Program-made: the position numbers and the translations under genes
The notes under the pieces: generated by a model
The model's database searches: none
What the model was told of the DNA's origin: nothing
What the model saw: the letters and a program-made list of their open reading frames with translations, nothing else
Source of the DNA: Sphingomonadales bacterium
GTDB lineage: Bacteria > Pseudomonadota > Alphaproteobacteria > Sphingomonadales > Sphingomonadaceae
Length of the DNA stretch: 64,000 bases
Direction: 5' to 3'
Assembly: GCA_027483465.1 (NCBI GenBank)
Contig: JAIXUQ010000034.1
Coordinates: forward strand, 123,790-187,789
Part shown: positions 21,157-29,960 of the stretch, one piece after another
Numbering within the stretch: position 1 is the first letter of the stretch
Layout of the letters: each line of letters begins with the position of its first letter

Positions 21157-21705
21157 TCAATCCGCCAATTCCACCTGGGAATCGGCGAGCACGGCCGAGA
21201 GCAGCGCGTGCAGATCATGCGCATGTGGACGGTGTTGGGCGCAGACATGGCGCGGGTAATGCGGGTGCACCTTGAAGTCCGGATGGCGTTCCAGGATTTC
21301 GGGGGACAACTCGCCTTCCTTCGCACCAATGGCCAGCGCCAGATAATGATCGAACACCCCGTGGAGGACGCAGCCGCACTCAAAGGTGCCGCGCCAGCCA
21401 TGGCACTGGTCGTAATGCGTGAACCCGAAATCCGAACAGGGCCGACCCTGCAGGAAATCGATGTTGCTGCGCAGGTTCCAGTGTTTGGTATAGGCCTCCA
21501 GCCGCAACCGGTCTTCCGGATCGAGGCCATGGAAGGACTGGGCTTCACTCAGTTCCAGGAGGCGGCGGATTTCCACCATGATGTCCTCCCATTCCATGTC
21601 CTCCAATTCGGGGAACAGGATGGTGGTCTGGGCGTGAAATTCAGGGGACACCGGCCACATGCGGCCGCGCCACCAGATCGCCTGCGGAAAATTGCGCCCG
21701 TTCAT
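21157..21705 (-). CDS. Cys/His-rich protein of unknown function
   Basis: A 182-residue protein I do not recognise. It begins MNGRNFPQAIWWRGRMWPVS. An acidic helical part (about 35-60) is followed by a Cys/His cluster at about residues 90-115 (CSDFGF, DQCHGW, ECGC) and a second at about 138-165 (HPHYPRHVCAQHRPHAHDLH). The spacing suggests metal binding but matches no zinc-finger pattern known to me. There is no signal peptide or membrane helix. Its ATG overlaps the stop of the preceding Calx-beta gene (ATGA), so it is coupled to that protein and may act on or with it. Confidence 0.7.
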   Translation of the reverse strand: MNGRNFPQAIWWRGRMWPVSPEFHAQTTILFPELEDMEWEDIMVEIRRLLELSEAQSFHGLDPEDRLRLEAYTKHWNLRSNIDFLQGRPCSDFGFTHYDQCHGWRGTFECGCVLHGVFDHYLALAIGAKEGELSPEILERHPDFKVHPHYPRHVCAQHRPHAHDLHALLSAVLADSQVELAD

Positions 21706-23816
21706 ACGGCCACCGCGAACTTGAAGGAGTAGGAGGCAAAGCTGGTGCCATTGGCCTGTGTCACCGGGCTGTTGGCGCACATGTGAGCCCGGGCCGCCAA
21801 CGTGTCAATGTTGGTGGCGTCAACGAAAACGCCCGTCGCACCGGCCGGAATGGTCACGATCTGGTTGAGGTTTGAGGTCTGATTGACCGTCCGGAACGTG
21901 AGATCGGTGGCGTTGACATTCGCCGCCACCCGCACGCACAGCCGGGATGCCACACCGGCAGAGGCGAAGACGCCATTGGCCTCGGAACGCACGTTGTTGC
22001 GGCGCAACTGGTTGTTGAAGTTCCAGAAATTGCCCGGATTGATGCCATTGCCGGGAACCGGGGAGAAGCCCTGGGCGATCATCGGCGCTTCGCCGTTGGT
22101 GGTGGCGCGGAACCGGTTGCCGGTGCCAGCGATGGTTGGCGTGGCACCGCTGCCGTTGAGTGACTGGCAGATCAGGTCGCCAACCGCCACCGTGTCGATG
22201 TTGGTCGGGTCTTCATTGATGCCCACCGCGATCATCGGCACCTGCTGGTTGCCAAAGCCGCCGTTGGCTTCAAAGCGATGAACCTTGGTGGCGCCGCTGG
22301 CCACAGTCAGCACATTCTGCATGCGATCGAAGATGCCCGCCACCGGCGCGGGCACGCGGATATCGAACAGCGCGGCATCCACCAGCGCATTCTGGCCGGT
22401 GAGGCCGACATAGCGCTTGTTCCCGGTCGAATAGGTGAACGGCACCGCGGCCTGGCTGGCCAGCCATGTGGTCGGCGCGTCATTGCGTTCCACCACCGCC
22501 GAAAGATGATGGCAAACAAGTTCAAGCGCGCCATTGCCTTCAAAGGCGATGGCTTGGTTCACCAGATCGCCGTCTGCAATCGTGTCAATGTTTGTGGGAT
22601 CGGAAAAGGCGACGGCGCTGTTGGTGGCAATCGGCGTTGTCGGCATCGGGATGAATTGCTGGCCATTGGCGCCGTTGATGCGCGTGCGCCAGACGCTGGG
22701 CACCGTGCGGGTGTTCTTGCAGACCTGCGCGGAATAGTTGCGCAGGATGGCACCACCCCGCCACGGGCGGCGGGCGAAATTCTCGTTGATATGCTTGGTG
22801 CCGCCATTCAGGATGGGATTGGGAGCGCCAAGGGCGCCGTACCAGACACCGGCCACACTTTCCTGCAACGTACCGGACGTGCCGGAGCCTGACCCCACCA
22901 GCGACCGGAATGACCCCGGCACCGGTGCGTTGACCGCAACCGAAACCGCGCTGTCGCGTGGGCTGTTGATCGCGCCAGCGAGCGTTTCGCGCAAGGTGAA
23001 ATTGCTGGTGGCCACGGTGTTCGGCGTGCCGCTGATCGTGCGGGCGGCGCTGTCAAGCACAAGACCGGCCGGCAGGCTGCCGGCGGCGATGCTGATCGTG
23101 CTGCCGGCCGTGGTGCCCACGATGGCGATGGTGATGGCGCTGCCCTGGGTTGCCTCGGCCGTGCTGAGCGTGAGGACGTTGAGCGTGGGGACGACATCGA
23201 ATGAAAGCGCCGTGTCGCGCGGGGTGTTGGCTGCACCTGCCAGCGTTTCGCGCAGGGTGAACGCGCTGCTGGCAACCAGATTCGGCGTGCCGCTGATGGT
23301 GCGGGCTGCACTGTCCAGGGTCAGGCCATCGGGCAAGGCTCCGCTGGCCACACTGATCGTGCTCCCGGCCGTGGCGCCGATGATGTCGATGCTGATCGGT
23401 TGGCCGCGGCCGCCGATCACGCTGCTCAGCGACAATGCTGCGAGGGTCGGCCCCGAGTCATCATTGACGATCACAGCCACGGCACTGGCCGGATTGCCCA
23501 GCAACCCGACATTGCGCGGATTGGACAGGGTGACGACAAAGCCTTCATTCGGCTCCACCTGGGTGTCGGACTGGATGGTGACCGTGATGGTCAAGCTGGT
23601 TTGGCCGGGACCGAAATTCAGTGTGCCTGAAGCATAAACGCCTCCCGCAAAATCATCGGGTGACGCGGGATTGGGCCCGTTGCCAGTAACGGCCCAATCC
23701 ACCGAAGCGGCGGTGGTGAGGGCTTCAGCGCGGTTGACCGTAAAGACCAGTGATGTTGTGCCGACATTGCCCTCTGCTGGATCGGAAGGCCCTGAGATTG
23801 TGAAAGTGGAGACCAT
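21702..23816 (-). CDS. Calx-beta / Ig-like repeat protein with three-fold C-terminal module
   Basis: A 704-residue protein. Residues 1-118 form a Calx-beta domain (TISGPSDPAEGN, VEPNEGFVVTLSNP). Two near-identical Ig-like repeats follow (about 125-205 and 206-292), each with AGSTIS, LDSAARTISGTPN and FTLRETLAGA. The remaining ~400 residues contain three diverged units spaced about 130 residues apart, each with a TNIDT signature (near 405, 535 and 667). No N-terminal signal peptide is seen, so export would need a type I or other route, or the protein belongs to a phage-like particle. Its start has GGGAAG upstream. The gene lies between tRNA-Glu and the coupled Cys/His-rich gene and looks compositionally unlike its housekeeping neighbours (more Asn, Thr, Ser). 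Confidence 0.8.
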   Translation of the reverse strand: MVSTFTISGPSDPAEGNVGTTSLVFTVNRAEALTTAASVDWAVTGNGPNPASPDDFAGGVYASGTLNFGPGQTSLTITVTIQSDTQVEPNEGFVVTLSNPRNVGLLGNPASAVAVIVNDDSGPTLAALSLSSVIGGRGQPISIDIIGATAGSTISVASGALPDGLTLDSAARTISGTPNLVASSAFTLRETLAGAANTPRDTALSFDVVPTLNVLTLSTAEATQGSAITIAIVGTTAGSTISIAAGSLPAGLVLDSAARTISGTPNTVATSNFTLRETLAGAINSPRDSAVSVAVNAPVPGSFRSLVGSGSGTSGTLQESVAGVWYGALGAPNPILNGGTKHINENFARRPWRGGAILRNYSAQVCKNTRTVPSVWRTRINGANGQQFIPMPTTPIATNSAVAFSDPTNIDTIADGDLVNQAIAFEGNGALELVCHHLSAVVERNDAPTTWLASQAAVPFTYSTGNKRYVGLTGQNALVDAALFDIRVPAPVAGIFDRMQNVLTVASGATKVHRFEANGGFGNQQVPMIAVGINEDPTNIDTVAVGDLICQSLNGSGATPTIAGTGNRFRATTNGEAPMIAQGFSPVPGNGINPGNFWNFNNQLRRNNVRSEANGVFASAGVASRLCVRVAANVNATDLTFRTVNQTSNLNQIVTIPAGATGVFVDATNIDTLAARAHMCANSPVTQANGTSFASYSFKFAVAV

Positions 23817-24013
23817 TTCATCTTCCCTGCATTTCGCCGCACCTTGCCGACGGCGATTCGGCATCTGCTCCGCAGCAGTGCAAGGAGAAGCAGGCGAAAT
23901 CCTACTTTGCAATGGTCTAGCGAAAACGCCACCCATCAACCGGGCAACCATACGACTGGCTTGTCGGGGATTGGCGCTGCCAAAATGGCGGATATTGCCC
24001 ACCAGAACATGAG

Positions 24014-24039
24014 AAAGGCCGGCAAAAGTGCCGGCCTTT
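24014..24039 (-). terminator. Intrinsic terminator after tRNA-Glu
   Basis: A perfect 10-bp stem (AAAGGCCGGC and GCCGGCCTTT) around a six-base loop lies seven bases beyond the CCA end of tRNA-Glu. On the minus strand it ends in CCTTTC; the stem is symmetrical and could also work on the other strand. Confidence 0.75.
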
Positions 24040-24045
24040 TCAACA

Positions 24046-24121
24046 TGGTGACCCCTACGGGACTCGAACCCGTGTTTTCGCCGTGAAAGGGCGACGTCCT
24101 AGACCGCTAGACGAAGGGGCC
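24046..24121 (-). tRNA. tRNA-Glu (anticodon UUC)
   Basis: A 76-nt cloverleaf including an encoded CCA. Acceptor GGCCCCT pairs with AGGGGTC (one G-U), the discriminator is A, and the anticodon loop is CTTTCAC with TTC at positions 34-36. The T-arm reads CGGGTTCGAGTCCCG. A promoter lies just upstream on the minus strand and a terminator just downstream, so it is transcribed alone or from recJ read-through. Confidence 0.96.
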
Positions 24122-24137
24122 AGCAGCGAGAGGCCGC

Positions 24138-24166
24138 CTGTTATTGGGACTGGGCGTGCGCGTCAA
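24138..24166 (-). promoter_or_regulatory. Promoter of tRNA-Glu
   Basis: On the minus strand TTGACG (24166-24161) and TAACAG (24143-24138) are spaced by 17 bp, with a GC-rich segment right after the -10 as is usual for stable-RNA promoters. Transcription would start a few bases before the mature 5' end. Confidence 0.6.
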
Positions 24167-24209
24167 CAGCCAATTTGCGCGAAACTGTGGAAAAAACGGT
24201 CAGGCCGGC

Positions 24210-25985
24210 TCAGCGGCCATCGGCGAACGCGGCATCGTCAAGCTCGATCTCCACGGCGTTGCCACCGGTCCACTCGTCGCGCTTCACGCGGCCGGCAATA
24301 TGGATCGGCCGACGCCCCGCTCCTTGCAGCATTGCCCCCATATCGCTGTCACCCTGCCGCCAGGCCATGGCCTTGATCCGGCCGCCGTCGGCACCGGCGA
24401 GTTGCAGCCGCAGATGATTCTCACCGACAATGCGGTGATCCACGATGGCAAAGGGCCCGGCTGCCACCCGAGGCGCCGGCCAGCCCTGGCCATAGGGGCC
24501 GCCAGCCTCCAGCACGTCGACCAGAGCGGCATTCAGCCCGCGCGGTGCCAATGCCGCGTCGATGGACAGACTCCGGTCCGCCGTGGCGGCTGCCACTGCT
24601 GCGGCCAGTCGGTCATCCAGAAATTCGGCCAGAGCATCGATGCGATCGGTCGCGACCGTGAGACCGGCCGCCATCGCATGCCCGCCGCCGGCGATCAGCA
24701 GGCCATGATCGGCTGCAGCCAGCACCGCCGCGCCCAGATCAACGCCGGTGATGGACCGGCCCGAACCCTTCGCAATGCCATCGTCCTGAATGGCGATAAC
24801 AATGGCTGGACGTCCGAGCCGCTCCTTGAGCCGGCTGGCAACGATGCCGATCACGCCCGGATGCCAGCCGTGGCCGGCGACCACCGTGCATCCGGGCGCA
24901 ACCTCCGCGCTGGACAGCGCAGCCTCTGTCACGGCCTGCTCAATGGCGCGGCGCTCCTGATTCAGTGCATCCAGTTGAGCGGCGATCCTGGCGGCCTCCG
25001 CTGCATCCTGGGTGGTGAGCAGGCGAACGCCCAGATCGGCCTGGCCAACGCGCCCGCCGGCATTCACCCGCGGGCCAAGCGCAAAGCCCAAGTCGCGCGC
25101 CACCGGTGCCCGCGCCAGCCGGGCTGCATCCGCAAGCGCGGCAATGCCGATATTCTGGCGCCGTGCCATAACCTTGAGCCCTTGGGTGACAAAGGCGCGA
25201 TTGAGCCCCCTGAGCGCTGCGACATCCGCCACCGTGCCCAGCGCCACCAGATCGATCAAGGCCATCAGATCGGGCTCGTCACGCTGGGAAAACCAGCCTT
25301 TGGCGCGCAGCAGACGGTTGAGCGCCACGGCCAGCAGAAAGGCCATGCCGACAGCGGCAAGATGGCCGAAGCCCGCAGCGTCGCTGGCCTCATCCAGCCG
25401 GTTGGGATTGACCAGCGCGAGGGCCGGCGGCAGGGCGGTGCCGGCCTTGTGATGATCGACCACGATCACATCCAAGCCGGCCGCCCGCGCCGCTTCCAGC
25501 GCAGCAAAGCCCTGTGTGCCGCAATCTACCGTCACCACCAGATCGGCGCCGGCGTGCTTAAGGGCCACCAACGCCTCCGCCGAAGGCCCATAGCCTTCAA
25601 GCAACCGGTCCGGGATATAGTGGCCCACAATGCCGCCGCAGCAGCGCAAGTAACGGATCAAAACAGCGGCTGACGTGGCGCCATCCACGTCGTAATCGCC
25701 ATATATAACAATATGTTCGTGCCTAGCCAATGCGTCGGCCAACCGCTCGGCGGCGCGATCCATGTCGGTGAAGATGGAGGGATCGGGCAGCCACTGCCGC
25801 AAGGTTGGCGCCTTCAGCCGATCAAAATCTGCCGGATCCGCACCGCGGCTGCGGAACAGCTGGTGCAGCAGCTCGTCGCTGCCGCGACCGTCCAGCCCAT
25901 CACCCGGTGCCAAGCCACCCCGCCACGCCCAACGCTGGCCCGACAGGGAATGATCAATGCCAAAGACGGGGCGCAGTGAATCCAT
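24210..25985 (-). CDS. recJ: Single-stranded-DNA-specific exonuclease RecJ
   Basis: A 591-residue DHH-family 5'-3' ssDNA exonuclease used in recombination and mismatch repair. Motifs: VIYGDYDVDGATSAAV near residue 95, VTVDCGTQ, the DHH motif in VIVVDHHKAG near 176, and the DHHA1 part with GGGHAMAAGLTV, followed by an OB-type C-terminal domain. The start MDSLRPVFGIDHS is consistent with family members. It is the last protein gene of the aminotransferase-hom-glpX-recJ series; the gap before it holds a strong hairpin. Confidence 0.94.
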   Translation of the reverse strand: MDSLRPVFGIDHSLSGQRWAWRGGLAPGDGLDGRGSDELLHQLFRSRGADPADFDRLKAPTLRQWLPDPSIFTDMDRAAERLADALARHEHIVIYGDYDVDGATSAAVLIRYLRCCGGIVGHYIPDRLLEGYGPSAEALVALKHAGADLVVTVDCGTQGFAALEAARAAGLDVIVVDHHKAGTALPPALALVNPNRLDEASDAAGFGHLAAVGMAFLLAVALNRLLRAKGWFSQRDEPDLMALIDLVALGTVADVAALRGLNRAFVTQGLKVMARRQNIGIAALADAARLARAPVARDLGFALGPRVNAGGRVGQADLGVRLLTTQDAAEAARIAAQLDALNQERRAIEQAVTEAALSSAEVAPGCTVVAGHGWHPGVIGIVASRLKERLGRPAIVIAIQDDGIAKGSGRSITGVDLGAAVLAAADHGLLIAGGGHAMAAGLTVATDRIDALAEFLDDRLAAAVAAATADRSLSIDAALAPRGLNAALVDVLEAGGPYGQGWPAPRVAAGPFAIVDHRIVGENHLRLQLAGADGGRIKAMAWRQGDSDMGAMLQGAGRRPIHIAGRVKRDEWTGGNAVEIELDDAAFADGR

Positions 25986-25997
25986 GCCTTGTCCATG

Positions 25998-26032
25998 GGC
26001 AGCCAGGCAGATTCGGGCAAGGCCTGGCTGCC
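25998..26032 (-). repeat. Inverted repeat between glpX and recJ
   Basis: A perfect 10-bp inverted repeat (GGCAGCCAGG and CCTGGCTGCC) around a 15-base loop in the 91-bp gap between glpX and recJ. No T-run follows, so it is more likely an mRNA processing or stabilising hairpin than a terminator. Confidence 0.5.
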
Positions 26033-26076
26033 GTCCGGCCAGTGCGCGGGAAAACAGTGCGTGCGAAAATCAGGCG

Positions 26077-27057
26077 TTACGGATGTCGGACGGCGCGATG
26101 CTCGCCGCTCACCCGCCGCACCGTTCCGGTTGATGCCCGCATCACCACGCTTTCGGTGGTGATGATGCCATCCTTTCGGCGCTTCACACCCTTCAACAGC
26201 GATCCATCTGTCACCCCGGTGGCGGCGAAGATGCAATCGCCTTTCGCCATGTCGGTGAGACTATAGATGCGATCGAGATCGGTGATCCCCCAACGGCGAG
26301 CCCGCGCCCGCTCGTCGTCGTTGCGGAACAGCAGGCGGCCCTGCATCTGGCCACCCACGCAGCGCAGCGCGGCGGCGGCCAGCACACCTTCGGGGGCGCC
26401 GCCTGAACCCATATAAAGATCAATGCCGGTATCGGGATTGGTGGTGGCGATCACACCTGCCACGTCGCCATCAGGGATCAGCATGATCCCACATCCCAGC
26501 GCGCGCAGTTCGGCGATCAGCGCTTCATGGCGCGGGCGATCAAGCACGCAGACGATGATGTCAGCCGGGGCCACGCCCTTGGCTGATGCCACGGCCTCCA
26601 CATTCTGCGTGGGCGACTTATCGAGGCTGATGATGCCATCAGGATAGCCAGGGCCCACAGCCAGCTTGTCCATATACACATCGGGCGCATTGAGCAGGCC
26701 GCCTTCTTCCGCGATGGCAAGCACGGCCAGCGCATTTGGGCCGGCCTTTGCTGTGATGGTTGTACCTTCCAACGGATCAAGAGCAATATCGATCCGGGGG
26801 CCGGTGCCGATGGCCTTGCCCACCTTCTCGCCGATGAACAGCATCGGCGCCTCATCACGCTCGCCTTCGCCGATCACCACCGTGCCATCGAAATCCAGCT
26901 GGTTGAGCGCGTTGCGCATCGCCTCTACAGCCGCGGCATCGGCCGCCTTTTCATTGCCGCGGCCAATCAGCTTGGATGCGCCGATGGCCGCATATTCGGT
27001 AACGCGCACCATTTCGAGCACGAGCACCCGATCAAGCACATGGCTGGCAACCGTCAT
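26077..27057 (-). CDS. glpX: Fructose-1,6-bisphosphatase class II
   Basis: Hydrolyses fructose 1,6-bisphosphate in gluconeogenesis. The 326-residue protein shows the GlpX signature GTVVIGEGERDEAPMLFIGEKVG, the metal-binding DPLEGTT, and GSGGAPEGVLAAAALRC. The start at 27057 (MTVASHVLDRVLVLEMVRVTE) agrees with GlpX proteins; an in-frame start 30 bases upstream would add an atypical extension. It lies 73 bp after hom in the same minus-strand series; this co-location with hom and recJ recurs in sphingomonads as far as I recall. Confidence 0.95.
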   Translation of the reverse strand: MTVASHVLDRVLVLEMVRVTEYAAIGASKLIGRGNEKAADAAAVEAMRNALNQLDFDGTVVIGEGERDEAPMLFIGEKVGKAIGTGPRIDIALDPLEGTTITAKAGPNALAVLAIAEEGGLLNAPDVYMDKLAVGPGYPDGIISLDKSPTQNVEAVASAKGVAPADIIVCVLDRPRHEALIAELRALGCGIMLIPDGDVAGVIATTNPDTGIDLYMGSGGAPEGVLAAAALRCVGGQMQGRLLFRNDDERARARRWGITDLDRIYSLTDMAKGDCIFAATGVTDGSLLKGVKRRKDGIITTESVVMRASTGTVRRVSGEHRAVRHP

Positions 27058-27129
27058 CGCAACAAAACCCCCAAAATCCGAATCCACCGTGCGACAGCCT
27101 TACGCCCGCCGACGCGGTGACGAAAGGCG

Positions 27130-28422
27130 TCAAAAGTCCAGAATATGCATCATCACCGGCTGGCCGCTCACCGAATCTGATGCGGCCATGCGGGCAAGGC
27201 TGGCCAGCACATCAGCTTCGCGGGCTTCATGGGTCACCATCACCACCATGGCATCACCGCTGGCCGACATGCCACGCTGCACCAGGCTTTCAATCGAAAC
27301 GCCACAATCGCGCAAGGCCGCCGTGAGTTCGGCCAGCACGCCAGCGCGATCAGCCACGTTTAGTCGCAGATAATAGCGGCCGCGCCGATCGGCGGCATCG
27401 GCGCGGGGCAGGGCGGCCAGATCAGCCACCGGCATCACGAACGGCGGCCGCACGTCGCCGCGTGCGATATCCACCAGATCAGCCACCACGGCACTGGCCG
27501 TGGGGCCCTCGCCCGCGCCCCGGCCCTGGAAGAACAGCCGGCCGACAAAGTCGCCTTCCACCACCACGGCATTCAGGCTGCCGATGGTGGTGGCCAGCGG
27601 ATGCGCCATCGGTACCAACGCCGGGTGAACCCGTTGAAACAGCCTGCCATCTTCGGCTTCGGCCAGGCCCACCAGCTTGATGCGGAAACCCAAAGCCGCC
27701 GCCTGGGCGATATCAGCGCTTTCGATTGCCCGGATGCCGGCACAGGCCACGCCGGCAAAATCAACCCGGGCACCAAAGGCCAGCGCAGCCAGGATCGAAA
27801 GCTTGTGTGCCGTGTCGATCCCATCGATGTCGAAACTTGGATCAGCTTCAGCAAAACCAAGCGCCTGTGCATCGGCCAGAACTTCAGCAAAGCCCAGACC
27901 TTCGGCCTCCATTCGCGACAAGATATAATTGCAGGTGCCGTTCATCAGACCATAGACGCGGCTAACCCGGTTCGCCGCTGCGCCTTCGGAAAGCCCCTTG
28001 ATCACTGGAATGCCACCGGCCACGGCAGCCTCATATTTCAGCGGCAAGCCCGTTTTCTCGGCCGCAGCCGCCAGTTCAAGGCCATGATGGGCCAGCATTG
28101 CCTTGTTGGCGGTCACCAGCGGCTTGCCGGCGGCCAGCGTGCGCCGGGCCAGCGTGAGTGCGGGGCCATCGCTGCCACCGATCAATTCCACCACGACATC
28201 CACATCGGTGCGTTTGGCCAGTTCGGCTGCATCATCCACCCAGGCGATGCCCTCCAGGCTGATGCCGCGTTCGCGGTTGCGGTCGCGGGCGCTCACCGCC
28301 GTCACCACGATCGGCCGCCCGGCGCGACGCCCAACCAGATCGGCATTGCTGGCGAGGATCTTCACCACCCCGGCGCCGACATTGCCCAGCCCGGCGATCC
28401 CGATGCGCAGTGCCCCTGCCAT
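27130..28422 (-). CDS. hom: Homoserine dehydrogenase
   Basis: Reduces aspartate semialdehyde to homoserine for Thr, Ile and Met synthesis. The 430-residue monofunctional enzyme has the nucleotide-binding IGIAGLGNVGAGVVK, TANKAMLAHHG, the signature YEAAVAGGIPVIKGL with the catalytic lysine, and a C-terminal ACT domain (LNVADRAGVLAELTAALRDCGV), which suggests feedback control by threonine. It starts only 3 bp after the aminotransferase stop, so the two form one operon under the candidate leader upstream. Confidence 0.96.
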   Translation of the reverse strand: MAGALRIGIAGLGNVGAGVVKILASNADLVGRRAGRPIVVTAVSARDRNRERGISLEGIAWVDDAAELAKRTDVDVVVELIGGSDGPALTLARRTLAAGKPLVTANKAMLAHHGLELAAAAEKTGLPLKYEAAVAGGIPVIKGLSEGAAANRVSRVYGLMNGTCNYILSRMEAEGLGFAEVLADAQALGFAEADPSFDIDGIDTAHKLSILAALAFGARVDFAGVACAGIRAIESADIAQAAALGFRIKLVGLAEAEDGRLFQRVHPALVPMAHPLATTIGSLNAVVVEGDFVGRLFFQGRGAGEGPTASAVVADLVDIARGDVRPPFVMPVADLAALPRADAADRRGRYYLRLNVADRAGVLAELTAALRDCGVSIESLVQRGMSASGDAMVVMVTHEAREADVLASLARMAASDSVSGQPVMMHILDF

Positions 28423-28425
28423 GTT

Positions 28426-29637
28426 TCAACCCCCTGCCTTGGCGGAGGGCGTGTTCACCCCCATGGACTGCAGATACTTGCGGATGTTGCGCGCGGCCTG
28501 GCGCAGGCGTTGCTCATTTTCCACCAGCGCAATGCGCACAAAGCCTTCGCCATCTTCACCATAGCCAACCCCCGGCGCCACGGCGACGCCGGCATGGGTA
28601 AGCAACTGCTTGGAAAACTCGAGGCTGCCCAGATGGCGCAGCGCCGGCGGCAGGGGCGCCCAGGCAAACATGCTCGCCCGTGGCGGCGGGATATCCCATC
28701 CAGCTCGCCCGAAGCTTTCCACCAGCACATCGCGGCGGCGGTGATAAAGCGCACGGTTCTCCGCAACGATATCCTGCGGACCGTTCAGCGCAGCCACGGC
28801 GGCCGCCTGAATCGGCGTGAAGGCACCGTAATCGAGATAGGATTTCACCCGGGTGAGGGCTGAAATCAGCGTCTTGTTGCCCACGGCAAAACCAATGCGC
28901 CAGCCGGCCATCGAATAGCTCTTGGACAGCGAGGTAAACTCGATCGCCACATCCTTGGCACCCGGCACCTGCAGGATTGACGGGGTGGGTTGTCCGTCGA
29001 AATAGATCTCCGAATAGGCCAGATCCGAGAGCACCCAGATATTGTGCTTGCGTGCAAACGCCACCACGCGTTCGTAAAAGGCCAGATCAGCCACCTCGGC
29101 GGTCGGGTTGCTTGGATAGCCCATCACGAGCACGGATGGGCGTGGCACGGTAAAGCGCACCGCCCGCTCCAGCGCTTCGAAATAGCGTTCATCCGGCGTA
29201 GTCGGCACGCTGCGGATGGTGGCACCCGCTATGATGAAACCGAAGGTGTGAATGGGGTAGGACGGGTTGGGTGCCAGCACCACATCGCCGGGCGCGGTGA
29301 TGGCCTGGGCCAGATTGGCGAGGCCTTCCTTGCTACCCAGGGTCACCACCACCTCGCTGTCGGGGTCCAGATCCACCCCGAAACGCCGGTCGTAATAGGC
29401 CGCCTGGGCCCGGCGCAGCCCTGGAATGCCCTTTGACGCGCTATAGCCATGGGCATCGGGCTTGGCCGCCACTTCGGCCAGCTTCGCGATCACGTGCGGC
29501 GGCGGCGGCAGATCGGGATTGCCCATGCCCAGATCGATGATGTCCTCACCCGCGGCGCGTGCCTTGGCCCGCATGGCGTTCACTTCCGCGATCACATAGG
29601 GCGGCAAGCGTTTGATGCGGTAGAATTCGTCCTGCAT
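28426..29637 (-). CDS. PLP aminotransferase, AlaC-like (often annotated LL-DAP aminotransferase)
   Basis: A class I/II aminotransferase of 403 residues: DLGMGNPDLPPP at the N-terminus, GYPSNPTAEV, and the PLP lysine in SLSKSYSMAGWRIGFAVGN near residue 237. The sequence type matches the glutamate-pyruvate transaminase AlaC group, which is frequently labelled LL-diaminopimelate aminotransferase in genomes; alanine synthesis is the more likely role, but substrate cannot be proved from sequence. It is coupled to hom (3-bp gap) and is preceded by an Ala-rich leader ORF and a strong terminator, an arrangement that suggests attenuation by charged tRNA. Confidence 0.85.
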   Translation of the reverse strand: MQDEFYRIKRLPPYVIAEVNAMRAKARAAGEDIIDLGMGNPDLPPPPHVIAKLAEVAAKPDAHGYSASKGIPGLRRAQAAYYDRRFGVDLDPDSEVVVTLGSKEGLANLAQAITAPGDVVLAPNPSYPIHTFGFIIAGATIRSVPTTPDERYFEALERAVRFTVPRPSVLVMGYPSNPTAEVADLAFYERVVAFARKHNIWVLSDLAYSEIYFDGQPTPSILQVPGAKDVAIEFTSLSKSYSMAGWRIGFAVGNKTLISALTRVKSYLDYGAFTPIQAAAVAALNGPQDIVAENRALYHRRRDVLVESFGRAGWDIPPPRASMFAWAPLPPALRHLGSLEFSKQLLTHAGVAVAPGVGYGEDGEGFVRIALVENEQRLRQAARNIRKYLQSMGVNTPSAKAGG

Positions 29638-29684
29638 GGTTGGTTCCGTTGGATTGCTGAAGCTGCCTTAGGCAGGGATGGCAC

Positions 29685-29725
29685 AAAAGAAAAGCGGCGG
29701 AGAAACCTGTTTGTTTCGCCGCCGC
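29685..29725 (-). terminator. Strong intrinsic terminator upstream of the aminotransferase-hom operon
   Basis: On the minus strand GCGGCGG, a single mismatch, and GAAAC pair with GTTTC and CCGCCGC around a six-base loop, giving 12 base pairs, and the run TTTTCTTTT follows. It ends the short leader transcript but sits only about 47 bp before the aminotransferase ATG, so it can control read-through into that operon. Confidence 0.85.
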
Positions 29726-29756
29726 CGATGAGAGGGTCAGATTGTTGTTCTTGCCC

Positions 29757-29852
29757 TCAGGTCGGTGGCGGCACGCTGGCGGCAGCGGCCATCGCGGTGG
29801 CAGCGGCGGCTGCACCGGCGATGATGGCTGCAATGTCCGCCTGATGGCGCAC
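29757..29852 (-). CDS. Candidate Ala-rich leader peptide (31 aa)
   Basis: A GTG-started 31-codon ORF (VRHQADIAAIIAG...) with GGGAGAGA seven bases before the start. Fourteen of 31 residues are Ala, in runs of five (codons 14-18) and four (codons 22-25); three Ile and two Thr are also present. It ends 32 bp before a strong terminator that precedes an AlaC-like aminotransferase and hom. This is the classical layout of a ribosome-mediated attenuator. Caveats: the frame is open far upstream antisense to phaC, and GC-rich DNA readily yields Ala codons, so coding is inferred from the ribosome binding site, stop and position. Confidence 0.55.
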   Translation of the reverse strand: MRHQADIAAIIAGAAAAATAMAAAASVPPPT

Positions 29853-29960
29853 GTTTCTCTCCCAGCCGGCGAACCGCCGGTGGACCGGTCTTACCCCAAA
29901 GGCCGGGCTTGGCAAAGCCCCGCCTTCAAGGGCACAACGACAGCACAGGAGCACCCCGTC

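Noticed and set aside
23817..24121. tRNA-Glu as an integration site for an island carrying the Calx-beta gene
   Set aside because: No integrase, no second copy of the tRNA 3' end and no clear boundary on the other side were found; position alone is not enough.
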